Below are positions 43,729 through 55,585 of a stretch of DNA of 64,000 nt, in pieces; the stretch's first letter is position 1; the number at the start of each line of letters is the position of its first letter. The stretch is from Angiostrongylus vasorum (Eukaryota > Nematoda > Chromadorea > Rhabditida > Metastrongylidae), in the NCBI GenBank assembly GCA_018806985.1, contig JADANN010000311.1:1302001-1366000 (forward strand). The letters run 5' to 3'. The translations under genes were made by a program, and so were the position numbers. The notes beneath the pieces are model-generated. The model saw only the letters and a list, made by a program, of their open reading frames with translations, made no database searches and was not told where the DNA came from.

Positions 43729-45047
43729 GAGAACTTTAAAATTCTTTCTTTCTTTAATTTGATAACCTCATACTCCTATAATCACACCATCGATGGTATC
43801 TCTAGTAACTTGCGATCACTTCTCATGAACTTGACCTAGCTTTTTGGGTTTTAGGAGAGTGTGTCTAGCGTGGGAAAAATCGTGAAATCAAAAAGCTGGA
43901 TTCGAGATTGAGTGTTTCTTGCCCTCTTTGCTGTGTTCTCCTTTTTTTGCTTTTTTTTATGTTTTTGCAAGCTCCGCTCAGCTCTGTAAATAAGTCGCTA
44001 CTTCTCGGTCTAAATATGCATGGCTGGAGCTCTCCGAGAAAAAACCTATCTTTTCATAGACGTTGTCAAGTTGCGTAGCTTTGTCTCTTTTTTGATATTT
44101 AGTGTTGTAAGAAAAAAAACTGTCACTAACGAGGACATTGTGAAACTGGGGAATTTCGCGTCTATAAAAACAGATCAAAATTGATGACAATAAATCATCA
44201 ACCGTCCCGTTTACATGAAAGCTGCCAAATGAGGGTACTGTATCCGAGCATTGCTGCACTCCAGAAGATTCCTTTAGATGCGACGACGAAGTTCCACGTC
44301 TTAAGAATAAGCGATGTGGACAAGCGACTCGAAACATCGCGATTATGAAAAGAGAGGACGCATACAAACATTAGCCCCGATCTCACAGCAACATGAGAAA
44401 GGGCTTTCATTAGAAATATTCTCCTCATACTCGACTTGTTTTATTCTTGTTGAGAGATGATCATCGTTATTTTCGGGCTTAGGAGTGATTTGAATCCTCA
44501 CCGGAGCCTGCGGAGATCAGATCTGAGTGCAGAATGATAACAAACTGCTATCTTATTTGTGAGTACGTGGTTGATCTTGCCGTAAGCCTACTCTTAGGAG
44601 ACTCAGATGTCCAACGGAAATTCCCCAGTTTCATAATGTCCTCGTTAGTGAAAGTTTTTTTCTCTTACAACACTAAGTATCAAAAAAAGAGACAAAGCTA
44701 CGCAACTTGACAACGTCTGTGAAAAGATAGGTTTTTCTCGAGAGCTCCAGCTATGCATATTAAGACCGAGAAGTAGCGACTTATTTACAGGGGCTGAGCG
44801 GAGCTTGCAAAAACATAAAAAAAAGCAAAAAAAGAGGAGAACACAGCAAAGAGGGCAAAAAACACTCAATCTCGAATCCAGCTTTTTGATTTCACGATTT
44901 TTCCCACGCTAGACATACTCTCCTAAAACCCAAAAGCTAGGTCAAGTTCATGAGAAGTGATCGCAAGTTACTAGAGATACCATCGATGGTGTGATTATAG
45001 GGAGTATGAGGTTATCGAATTAAAGAAAGAAGGAATTTAAAGTTCTC
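43729..45047. mobile_element. 1.32-kb fold-back element at inner edge of left arm
   Basis: Terminal inverted repeats of about 425 bp: 43729-44156 and 44618-45047. Paired positions sum to about 88,775. The ends are AGAACTTTAAAATTC and GAATTTAAAGTTCT. The ACCATCGATGGT motif at 43786-43797 pairs with 44979-44990. The arms differ by scattered substitutions and homopolymer changes. The 460-bp centre is unique, except that its right side, running into the right repeat, resembles part of the RTE endonuclease. No transposase frame. It starts at the exact base where homology between the giant arms ends. Confidence 0.8.
44540..44650 (-). pseudogene. Short RTE endonuclease relic inside the fold-back element
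   Basis: GAGTACGTGGTTGATCTTGC, TACTCTTAGGAGACTCAG and ATGTCCAACGG follow the same order as the RTE-C sequence TATGACGTGGTCTATTTCG, TACTCTCCATTGGGAGACTC and CCACGTCCAGCG (28255-28310). Only about 100 bases are recognisable, and the match runs into the right inverted repeat. Confidence 0.45.
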
Positions 45048-45114
45048 ACGTGTTGGTACCATCTAAAACAAGGTACGCTACCGAATTCTTCAACATGCCG
45101 CAAATTAAACACGG

Positions 45115-46565
45115 CCACACGGAGGTTTCTTACATGAGGGATCTCGAGCCGGTTAGTCGCGAGGCTACGTGGCGCGTACCCCAGGTCGCTGATAGGGAGT
45201 TAATCGCGGACCAAAAGCGACCGTATATTTCCCTGAGACCCAGGTGGACCCAGGAGATGGGTTCCCCGTTTCTGCTGCGCCGAATTTGGCACATACTTCC
45301 TGTATATGCGGCGCGTATTTATGCACGTATGTGTGGGTGCGTTCTAGTTTATGCAGATTGTATTCTACGAGTCAATTCGGCCCAAAAGCCTGCAATTAAC
45401 TGACACGGAAGTATATGGGAGGCGGTTAGGAGTTGCGTCCAACAAATAAGTTCCATCTCCACTCTGGGAGAGCCTGGAAAGCTACCCGTGAGTATACCTA
45501 GCCCCCCATGTTCATAGCCCAGCAAGCTATACGTGGGTATCAAAATGCTGAACACAGTAAAAAGAAACGGGTCTTATGACTACGAAAGGGTTCCAAATTT
45601 CGCAGCGTTGGGTAGGACGAGCACGGAGAAGCTGCTAAAATCTCAGGGCCAAAGGAAGCTGCCTAGATCACGAACAACTGAGGTGACGATCAGTACTTAC
45701 AATGCACATACCCCTGCATCCGAGTCCTCGATAGAAGACTTGACAACGCAAGCGAGAAAGATAAGGAAGGTGCGACGTCATCGGACTGGCTAAGAGACGC
45801 CGCCATCTTTTCAACGCCGTCTTTGACAATGGAGAAGCACCGCTCCTCGGAACATGCGACAGCAGAGGAGTCGGCAGCGTCGGCGTTCTCGTCAACACGA
45901 GTTTCTCCATGAACATCGATTCATTCGAACAACTCACAACTCGAATCGACGTTTACGATTAAAAAGATGTGGATCAATACCGCCTTTTACAATCTTCGTC
46001 GTTTATGCGCCGACATCAAACTATGACGAAGAAGAAGTCGAAGCGTTCTTTATGGACTTGGAGAAGTTCTACAGAAAAGGTCACACACTCTTCAAGGTCA
46101 TCATTGGAGATTTTAACGCCAAGATCGGACCAAGAAACACGTCTGAAGAACGTCACATAGGGACACACAGATTAGAATGGAACGAACAGGGTCAGCGGCT
46201 CGCTGAGCTTATCATGACGACCAATACCATCCACGGTAACTCGCAATCCCAGAAGCCCCACCCTCAACACTGGACGTGGGAGTGTCCCAATGGAGAGTAC
46301 CATAACGAAATAGACCACGTCGTAGTAAATAGAACGTTTTGCCTAACCGATGTCGCTGTTGTCCCAAAGTTTTACAAAGGGATCAGATCATCGCCTCCTT
46401 AGTTCAAGATTCCATTTCTCGCGTAAACTAGAAAAAAGCCGCTACATTCAAAAACCGAAGTTCCAGAACCACCACAAACTGGGACTTATTCAGTTCATTA
46501 GTAAGCTGTTGGGACGATGCCGTTATCGATTACATCGACGAGGAATACGACCGACTCATCAGGGA
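45115..46565 (+). pseudogene. RTE-type non-LTR retrotransposon, copy E (5' fragment)
   Basis: Plus-strand 1.45-kb fragment of the A/C/D subfamily. It begins near the 5' TACATGAGGGATCTCGAGCC and contains the leader, the N-terminal endonuclease block (45533-45793, AALGRTSTEKLLKSQGQ), and the endonuclease core (45854-46402, [46 protein letters not shown]). It fades near 46565 before the RT domain. The endonuclease core is open for 182 codons, the longest RTE frame of this subfamily in the unique part of the window. The 3' truncation is unusual for target-primed retrotransposition. Confidence 0.85.
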
Positions 46566-46569
46566 TACA

Positions 46570-46875
46570 AGTCCTCTATTTTTAACCCATTTGGCAGCTG
46601 CGTTCACCTTTATTCTTACTACATTGGAAAGACAAATTTGCCAACCAGCGTTCTTCGCCTTCTGAGAGTTGACGTGCTATGTCATTGTAGAAAGCTATAC
46701 AGGGTGTCATGTCAATGAGAGTGTTGTGTTTCATCACTACTACCATTCGAATGCAGTTACAATGCTTTAACGCGGCACTACGCATGGCCCTTATTTCTAT
46801 TGGAAACAAATATGTTCTCCGACATAATTGAGACTAAATGATGTGAATAGGGATTGCTTTCTCTATTGTGAACAA
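46570..46875. other. No recognisable feature
   Basis: Between RTE copy E and a SINE head. No frame with a recognised motif. Confidence 0.3.
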
Positions 46876-46876
46876 T

Positions 46877-46932
46877 GTGACGCATGTGGCGCTGCGGTCG
46901 GAGGCGCCCTGCAACACACACGTGGAATCGAA
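46877..46932 (+). repeat. SINE-A head fragment
   Basis: GCATGTGGCGCTGCGGTCGG and CAACACACACGTGGAATCG match the SINE-A tRNA-like head. The body is absent, replaced by unrelated sequence after the box B position. Confidence 0.65.
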
Positions 46933-47187
46933 CATGAGAATGAATAAGTAATTTTCGGCCGAAAACTTGGGCTTCAGTGGACGCATGTTAGAGATCTCCC
47001 CTATCTGAAAAGTAGTCTTGCTAAGGGGACTGAACAATATTCGTCGCACTCAAGAAGGTGTACGACTGCTTGTTCGTTGGAACACATTGCCACGAGGTTT
47101 TTTGTATCGCAGGACAAAAATTGCCAAACCCGTAAGATACACACTAGAAGAAAAGTGTGAATTTTCGCCATCACTCTTTGTTCAACA

Positions 47188-47246
47188 GGATGCGTGTGGC
47201 GCAGTGGTCAGAGGCGCCCTGCTACACACACGTGGAATCGATCCCA
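47188..47246 (+). repeat. SINE-A head fragment, box A and B intact
   Basis: GCGTGTGGCGCAGTGGTCAG and CACACACGTGGAATCGATCC give the cleanest SINE-A head in the window. The body is replaced by the Penelope-like segment at 47247. RNA polymerase III box motifs are intact. Confidence 0.75.
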
Positions 47247-47600
47247 GCGATATTGCTGCGAATTTCGCCTTCCTCAGAGCCTGGAAAGGTCAAGTTGACC
47301 GCAATCTACCCAAGCAAACACTTCCATAACCAAGCAGAGAAAATTCTAAACCATGATTTCAACCAAGTGCAAAGAAGTTTTTCTGTGTTGTATGTGGTTG
47401 ATATCTTCGCTTAGCATTTTTTCTTTTTTGGTGGTGTAAGTGTTCGGCTGGCTAGATTGCGATCAACTTTGCCTTCCCTGGCTCTGAGGAAAGCGAAGTC
47501 CGTCGAAACGTCTTGTTCGTAAATAGAGGGACAAATTACCACCTCGTCTTTGCTCAGCAAGAATATAAAGAAAACGTTAGTGCTCTCGAATAATGGAACC
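47247..47600. mobile_element. Inverted pair of Penelope-like (tentative) fragments with hammerhead-like cores
   Basis: The minus strand of 47255-47330 and the plus strand of 47440-47520 share an ATTGCGGTCAACTT-like block, GGCTCTGAGGA and a GCGAA stem-loop. On the plus strand CTGAGGA lies at 47484-47490 and GAAACGTC starts at 47505. On the minus strand CTGAGGA is at 47277-47271, but the GAAA is fused into the stem. The frame at 47411-47602(-) is probably incidental. Related to the repeat at 38395 by the core only. Confidence 0.4.
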
Positions 47601-47604
47601 ACAT

Positions 47605-48775
47605 TTTTTTCGCTTTTTTTTTGCTCAACGTTCGCATCTCTAGTACTGAAGCGATTCTGAACAGGATCTCGTAGAAATGGACGCTATGACGTCATTGATA
47701 TACTATCTCTCTAGTATTAAGCGCATATATGATGGTGCCATACGCACGCTTATGACTGGGAAGCAAAGCCTCTTGTATAGACGCTTCAAAATCTAGACCC
47801 CTTGTTGCTCCAGACATAGAAAAGTATCGGCGGTTATCAAAGAATCAGCCCGATCACTTTTCTCTTAAATGGCTTTTGCAGATTTTCCAAATGCTTTTTG
47901 TAGTACACTAATAAGCAGTACCTTTGAGGACGTTTGAAGCAGCTTCAGTGCCAAATCTGTGACTAATTACTGTTGTTTGAGGAACCAGAAAAAAAGACAT
48001 TAAGCCGTAACGCGCTTGATTAACATGACAGTCATTCCGATCACTGCTACGTTATTTAGCGTAGAAGATGTTAGCACGCCCTGTCCTTAAGTTCTTGCAA
48101 GACCGGTTTTACTAGTGTAGAATAAAAATACCCTTATGAGAAAGCTTTTAGATAAAAAAAGGTTTTATTTCTCTCGCAACGAAGAAATAACAGTCGATCA
48201 ACTGAATACAAACTCAAGCACATCACATTTAATCATTCTCAATCATTTTTTTGTCAACCTGGTGTTGCCTTAATAATCGAAGAAGGCATTCTCAATCACT
48301 TAGCCACTTTTTATCGGGTTGCATTGGTTTTCGTTAGACAGCTTAAAATCACTGTGGCAGCAATTTGGCAATCTCGTTGCTGAAAATCCATCACCTCAAC
48401 TCCTATCAAATTCTCTTGCAGTGGTATTGTCTTGGAATTCACAAAACATAAATGTTTGGTAGCAGGCATTATTAGTTGGTCCCCCCATCAGCAGTTGTAT
48501 TTCTTTCACCACCTATATAAGAAACCACAAAATGAAAGCGTCAGCTCATTGGAAACCGTTTCAAAAACCACAACTATTGCAGATGCGATCTTTCTAATGC
48601 ATCACAAATACTAATGGAGTTTTTCCTGTTTCCGTATTATCCTATTCAACGAGTGTCATTGCTTTGAAAACAAGAAAACAGAGTGAATACCTCGGTGGCG
48701 ATGTGAGAAACCTAAATTTAACGCGAAAGCAAATGGTCCGGTTGATGTAGGCGAAACTTTGGGTGGAGTCGGACT
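47605..48775. other. No recognisable feature
   Basis: AT-rich spacer DNA with frames of 60 codons at most. No repeats shared with the rest of the window were seen. Confidence 0.35.
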
Positions 48776-48779
48776 CACC

Positions 48780-49885
48780 CTTGATTGCAACTCGCTGGAA
48801 TATATCGCCATGCTGAAACGACAAGTGCGTGTGGCTGCAGTGATTATTTGTTTCGCGAGAAACGAAAGAGCGTTTAATCCTTTCACGACAACGCGTATTA
48901 ATCTAAATATGTAAGCTGCTGTACGTTTGGGACCTTATATCTTGATTTCAATGCGCATCTCTGGTGCGCTTCAATGCCATACCCTCTGACGGTTCTGTTA
49001 CGCAAAATTGGCTGCGATTGTGAAAACGTTTAACCTTTCGATTGCAAGAGCTATTTAGTGGACAGGATTGACAATAACTGCTTGCCTTTCAATATTTTCA
49101 TGTAGTTAAATTACTTTTCGATCATATAACACGTTCATAACTCTTTGTACTCAATCGATGACTTGTTGAACATAGATTTTATTCGGGAACTGGCCCATGG
49201 CCACGTTAGCAGTCAGAATGCAGTCTCATATTCATTGGGATACTAGCAGGATTGTGTCGTAGTTCAAAAAGAGTGAACTCCACGATATCTGCACCTATCA
49301 CCCAATCTGTTCGCTGTCTGTCGTATATAAACTCTTCACTTCTTTCATGCCAAAGAGGATTTACAAAACACTAGAAAAAGGACAGCCATGTGAGTAAGCA
49401 AGCTTTCGAAATGGATTCACTGTGGTCGACTACATGAACACGATAGTAATACTCATGGAACTGTCACGAGAACAAAAAAGATCCCTCTGTCTCGGTTTCA
49501 TCGATTTAAAGAAATCTATTGCAACCCTCTGGAACATATCGCCGTGCTGAAACGACAAGTGTGGCTACAATGATTTGTCTTGATGTACGCTGCTGTGTGT
49601 TTCGGATCGTACGTCTTGGTTTCAAAACGCATTTCAATCACACTCCAATGACACTCGGCCGTTGCGCCAGCCACGTGGAAATGACCGCACTCATGGAAGC
49701 GTTGAACGTTTTCTATTGCAAAAACTATTTAGTGCACAATACTGACAATAACTGCATTTCTTTCAAAATTTTTATGTAGTTAAATTACTTTCTGATCATA
49801 TAACACGTTTATAACTCTTTGTAGTCAACCAATGGATTGTGGAAAATTGATTTTATTCGGGTGCTGGTCCATGGCCAGGTGTTTT
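48780..49885. repeat. Diverged direct repeat flanking a reverse transcriptase fragment
   Basis: 48780-49210 and 49522-49882 are direct copies. Shared landmarks in order are GGAATATATCGCC/GGAACATATCGCC, GCTGAAACGACAAGTG, AGTTAAATTACTTT, ATCATATAACACG, TTATAACTCTTTGTA-type, ATTTTATTCGGG and GGCCATGGCCA-type. The copies differ at many sites. The RT relic at 49250-49520 lies between them. Confidence 0.7.
49250..49520 (+). pseudogene. Reverse transcriptase fragment of RTE type
   Basis: A plus-strand translation with a few breaks gives YHPICSLSVVYKLFTSF, RIYKTLEKGQPCE and SLCLGFIDLKK. This corresponds to the RT fingers/palm start of copies C and D (NYRPICLLFVVYKLFTQVI ... LTFLDLKKAF), ending just at motif A. 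About 270 bp, no flanking RTE sequence. Confidence 0.7.
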
Positions 49886-50237
49886 GGGCTATACTAGCGA
49901 AAACTCGCTTCGAACGATGGAATGAAGTCACTGGACGTGAAAAAAGATGAAAGAGACGCAGAATATGACCTCAGGTATCAGACAGTATCATGCGAACTGC
50001 TAATAGCATCATCGTTAGGTAATGGACGAGTTTTTTTCATCACTCACTAGAGGTGTCCAAGAAGAACATGGAACAATGATACGTAGAAATTGGAGAGACA
50101 TGGAAAAAATGTGACGGAATCCAACATGATCTTTTGAGTTTTCGTCAGTGGTAGTGTTTCGCCTCTTTTAATAGAAATTTTATTTCTTCAGATGTAAGTA
50201 TGCTAATCATAAAGGATTCTTCGTTTTTTTACCGCTG

Positions 50238-50500
50238 GCAGGGGGCGCGTGTTGCGCAGTGGTCGCAAGCGCCCTGCAATACAAATGGGATCGTTTTCCG
50301 GAGGTTCACCAAGCCTTCCATCGCTCCGGGGTCGGGACATTGGTGCCAGACTTGTCTGAGAAGGTAGCAGTACTGACTCGATGCATCGATAGGCCACTGT
50401 GACTTATTCTAAAGGCCACATTTGCATTCAGTCACCTCCAACAATGGTTAATGAAGTCGAATGCATGGCGCATCCTTCAGGGATTGATCAACGCCCGGAG
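50238..50500 (+). repeat. SINE-A copy
   Basis: Head GGCGCGTGTTGCGCAGTGG with a decayed box B (GGGATCGTTTTCC), body with TTCACCAAGCCTTCCATC, CTCCGGGGTCGGGACATTGG and GACTTGTCTGAGAAGG, and end GGGATTGATCAACGCC. It is the only near-complete SINE-A in the spacer between the giant arms. Confidence 0.8.
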
Positions 50501-50504
50501 TTTT

Positions 50505-51189
50505 GTTCTTATTTCATCACTGTTCGCGATTCCAGTTTTCTATGGAAGAGTTCCCAGAGGGAACATTTTTTGTGTTTCAAATGCTTTGGACACAATGGCA
50601 TGTACGTTTTCTGCTAATAGTTCTTTTTTGTGTAAGAAATTATTCACTTTATATTCCTTTAACATTATTTGTATATGAAACCGTAAATTTTTCCCGGAAC
50701 ACACTCCACCATGCGTTCGGCCTGAATCAGTGTCTTGTTTTTGCTTTGGAATTAGTACCTGCTGACATGGAGCACTTTAACTTTGAATTCAAGTAGATGC
50801 TGTTATTGCTGCCTATAACTTTTAAACCGGTTGTTTCTGTTCTGTCGGCTGTTAATATTTCATTTATACCAACTGAGACAATTTTTTCAGAATTAGCAGT
50901 CCGCTTATTTGTGATCTCGAGAGAAAGCTAGGTAATAACCGCATCGAATTTTCACGAGCAATCTGGCTGAAGATGTTTGTGACTGATAGGTTTGTCGAGA
51001 TAATAAAAACATCAACTACCTCAACTATGTTTTTCTATCGAAGTTTGTAAATAATTGTGGACGATATTGCGGCACAGTTTCCGCACGTGTTAATAATAGG
51101 ACTGTTTGAATCAAGCTAGAAAGAATCATCGATATCATACTCGCATGAGGCATGTGAGGTACTCCAGAGTTTCTATTTAAAAAATACTT
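50505..51189. other. Spacer end, no recognisable feature
   Basis: A 97-codon frame at 50503-50796(+) has no recognised motif. The stretch runs up to the inner end of the right giant arm at 51190, where unique sequence meets CTTTGCTTTTCCG. Confidence 0.35.
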
Positions 51190-53824
51190 GCTTTGCTTTT
51201 CCGATGCAATTTTATCAAGCAATGGGGCACTCACGAGTGTTCAAGAACATAAGCCATTCGCAGAAAATTTGTCAGATGTAGAACCGTTGAAGGGATGCAA
51301 TGAAATTAGGCGGGATTGCAACGTAGGTCCGATCGAGCGGCATGCCATTGTTTGCTATGGGAAATCGCAAAAATGCGGGAATGCAGTTATACTAGTCAGT
51401 TCAAAAAAATTTTCCGCTTCATTTCTGGATTATATAAACTGCACAACTAATGGTCAGTGGTTGGTTGCGCTTTTTCCCCGTTCATATTATTCTAGGGAAT
51501 AGAAGCTGAAGGCTGTGTGCGTGTTTGCCTATGAGTTTTCATCCATTAAGACTTACCGACATGATGTTCCAACCTAAAGTGCGAGTGATCAGCTGCTGAA
51601 CGGATCGTTTTTTGCAAACAATTTCTAGTGTTACATTTTCTAAAGCTGATTATTTTTATAATTATAATTAGTTGAACAGTAGTTGTTTATTTGGGGCGCG
51701 AGACTCGGTTATCCTGGTGGAGTGCGAAGGAGATGGCTTCGTAGTATTGAGTTGTTCGAGAGGAAGTTGGCGTTACATCTGTAAGGTGACATTTTTCTAA
51801 ATTGACCTATCTACATTGCAATTGAATGCAATTTGCAAATTGACTGCAGCAATAACCATATGGCGAGATAAACAAATGCGGTAAATTTATGAATGAATAA
51901 GCAACAACCATGAAGCCCACCGACTGGAGCGAGCAACGTGCGATAGACCTATACTGCATATATTAATTGACGGCTTAATTAGCAAGGTGGTGAAGACTGT
52001 AAGAACAGTGCCTACGCGGATGGAAGGACAATTAATAGAGGTGCTTTTACATTCCTTCTGGACGAAGTGATTACGATGAACCATTGGTTTTCCAGCTACC
52101 CCCATTCTGATTGGTAGAATAGAGTACCAAGCTGCATAGAGAACCGAAGACCATCCACGCCCTTTAAAAAAAGTGTGAGCTGAACAACGCCTTTATTTTG
52201 CACTGAAGATACATCAGAGAACGCTGGTCAGAAAGCTGTTCTGACCTTTGTATATTACCTGTGCCATCCAGGTGACACTGATAGAACGATTTCGTAACAC
52301 ATGTGAAGGGGGTGGGAGCGATATACAATCAGCACAATCAGCACCGAAGGTGTATGGAAGAAGTATTAGCTAAGATCTGTTTCGTAAAAAAATATTTGAG
52401 AACACTCTCTAAATGTATCGAATGTACCGAGTCATCTTCGGGAAACGTCGCTTAAGAGCCCTGTGTGTGTATGTGTTTTTTGAAACATCATCGATATAAC
52501 TGAAGTATTGGCCCATGTTTCTGCTGCGTAGCATAGCGTTGGAATAATCGTTGCGTCAAATATGAGGGTGTAAGTCTGTGGATCAGTAAGCTGATCAGTG
52601 GGCTCTGTGGGACGACCGAGTGCGGCCCATATTGCTCATTTTTTTCTACAGCTTCTTTTAAGTCGTTATCACATCCATTGAACAACAAAGTTAATACGTT
52701 AGGTGAGGTATTCTCAACTGGTGATTCATCCTGGAAGATGTTTTATTTCACACAAGATGCTCTTCATGAACTGGGATTCTTCTGGTTTATTTGCAACTGA
52801 ATTTTGATCTGCATTTTGTTGGGCTCCAGAAGATTTTCTTTTCAACTGGATAATGTTTGAAATTGCAAGAACGATTGAAAAGAGTCGTTTAGCGTTGATC
52901 AATAATTGAAGGATGTGTCATATATTGAACCCAATTCTTCTCATCGTGGAGGTTATTGCATGCCTGTCTGGCTCTGCAAGTCGACTTCAAGTGGCGTGCC
53001 TGTGCATGGAATCGCTGTTCTTGCCCTTTCACACAGGGCTGGCACCGGTGCCATGTTTCCGAACTCGTAGGAATTGAGGTTTGACAAGTCCGGGACGTGA
53101 TATCGCCTCACCGTTCGATCCAGTGCGAGGCACCTCTAACTAATGAGTTATATGAGCCACAATGAGATTTAAAAAAATTGGAAGATTATCTGTCCAATTT
53201 CGGCTAACTGTCGACGAAAACGATCTAAATCGTCTAATGTCCTTGATATGCACAGAGGGATCACTTGCGTGAAGCACTTGTCTAGTGCACTAAACAAGAT
53301 GTAGAACCACAGTTATGAAGATTTCTTCGATCAGCTTTCATGGGCCTGATAATCGTGAGCGACGTTGTCTACCGCTGTGAATTTTGCCCTTTTATATAAC
53401 GATGTGATATGTTTTGCGAGAACAATAAGTAGTTTATCGCTTCATATTGTGAGGTTCTACAGCTGCTCTTTTTCCGTGCTTTCTATAGCAACTCGAACCT
53501 CAGAGAGAATTCCATATAGTTTTTCCTGTAGAGATGTTTTAGGGTTTGGGTTAGGAATTGTGGAACCCAAAGTTGGTGTAGGATTTTTCTGTTGTATTTT
53601 CTTGTTATGGCGAGTTCTGGTATTATACCTGTAAAGCATGAAACCATCTCCATGCTGTGCCCAGTGTGTGATCGTCGGATCCAGTTTCAGTGATGTCCTG
53701 CGTAAAACAAGATTTTTTGGTCTCTCACTGATCCCCTTACCTAAAGACGTCGTAGACAGGAGCATTCAGGGTGCGCAATACTGAGGCTGACCCTTTTGCG
53801 GGCTTGGCAACTGGTTTGTAATCA

Positions 53825-54085
53825 ATGACGGCTTTCACTTTTTTCTGCCTGCGTTTTTTGTTAAGTGGAACAAATGACAGATATGTGATTGACATGCAGA
53901 ATTCAGTCTATGTCAGCTTGTCAACAGATCATATTTTAGCCGATTACGTGGCACGCACGGAATACGGACGGCGGTTGTCGTTCGGATTGCAACAGTGTCT
54001 GCTGGAAGCTTCCTCGATTGTGCATCGCATACTCGTCACCCGAAGAGTGACCCTCCTACGAGGTTATGAGATGACGGTGTCATAA
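53825..54085 (+). CDS. Uncharacterised 86-codon frame (right-arm partner)
   Basis: The same sequence as 40834-41061 in the left arm, but with the start extended to MTAFTFFCLRFLLSGTNDRY because a homopolymer-length difference keeps the upstream frame open here. The body reads LSTDHILADYVARTEYGRRL. Family not recognised, so assigned with low confidence. Confidence 0.25.
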   Translation: MTAFTFFCLRFLLSGTNDRYVIDMQNSVYVSLSTDHILADYVARTEYGRRLSFGLQQCLLEASSIVHRILVTRRVTLLRGYEMTVS

Positions 54086-54834
54086 TCAGCGTCACACACT
54101 TGTCATTCCACTATGTGTTTTTTTTCTTCTCAACGTTCTAGCAATCCGATCTCCAACTCTGTTCATTTGGTTGATCGTTTTGTTGTCGTTGCATGCCCGT
54201 TTTTCTTGTGATAAGTGATTTTATTCATATTGAAGGCAGTGGCACGATATTATGAAGTATACCTGGACTACTCAGAATCTCACCGTAAGTCAATTTGTAA
54301 AAATATATAATAATGTCGAAGGAAACAATAAGTCGAAGTGACCAGAAAAGTCGAAGGATCACTAGTTCTTCGAATTTCCAACCATACGCATCAGCAATAA
54401 TTTTTTCAGTCACTAAATGACATGGTTACACACCCACCAATAAAACCACGACATGTTCTTGCTGCATACCAGAATTCATCAGCAGCCTCTCGGCACTATA
54501 AAGGCACTAAGAAAGCCAGAAAAACAACCTCTTCTTCCACAAATTTTGGTGACTTTAGGTTTATCCTATGCTGACGACCGTTCTTTTATCTTATTCTTCT
54601 TAATTACCGTTTGGCAGTAGTTCCTTTTTTTTCGAGTTCTGTGCTGCTAAATACCATTTCAAATCCCCTTTTATGCACTTTCGCTCCGAATAGTTGAATT
54701 ATAGTACGAATTGCTCAGAGACCAAAATGAAAATTCTGACAAATCTACTTCCACGAATTCGAGCCCAGCCGTAGTGCAGCCAAACGGCGCAAGAATTAAT
54801 GGTGCGTAGCTCTAAGGATTGAGGATAAAAGGAG

Positions 54835-55091
54835 TGGCGCGTGTAGCGGAGTGTTTAGGGATGCCCTGCTACAAATACTATATCGGTCGCTACTTGGATT
54901 CCGAGCCCAAGGCTTGCCAAGCGTTCTGTAGATCCGGGCTCAGTAAATTGGTGCCAGACCTTGCTGATAAGCCATCGAAAGTCAATGTATAGATAAGATG
55001 TGCATTCAGTTCCCTTTAACGATGCTTGATAAAGAGGAATCTCTCAGCATCTTAAAGAATGCATGGCGGATCCCTCAGAGAATGATTAACG
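54835..55091 (+). repeat. SINE-A copy (right arm), divergent
   Basis: Mirror of 39826-40082. It begins GGCGCGTGTAGCGGAGTG and ends before GATTAACGTTGATAG. It has the same small insertion as its partner, so it arose by the arm duplication. Confidence 0.7.
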
Positions 55092-55585
55092 TTGATAGTT
55101 TATTCATCCTTTTTAGCCCCAAGCAATTACAATGAATGCACAATGGTGACACAAGCTATGAAAACTGAATCGCAGCGTGTAGGACGTCGAAAATAGACGA
55201 TATTACCTACGTTCTTCTCCTACTGACGATGCTGAATATAAGGTTTCCCTGAAAGCAAATGCATGCACGTGATTGTTTACATTTTTATCCACCGCCTGTT
55301 CCTTCTTAGCAGGGTGCGTCATGAAGTGCAACTACAAGGGTGCTGAGATATGAGCAAAGCTGAAGATCCTATGCTTCCAGTAAAGGTAATCGCGGTTTCG
55401 AAGGCCGCATGAATTCGTTTCGCTCACCTTTTAGCACACTCGTAGTTGAACACGCAGAGCAGCTCGAGAACTTGCAAAAGTATTGGTGGAAGTATCTCAA
55501 CTTTTTTTGGAGGATTTAAAGAGCCGAGCCTTAATGAGAGCCAGCTTTTTAAGATATTGCCGGGCTATGTGCCGTCAGTAAAGGC

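Noticed and set aside
48780..49885. LTR retrotransposon
   Set aside because: The direct repeats are strongly diverged, the RT between them is of RTE type, and no integrase, protease or primer-binding site was seen.
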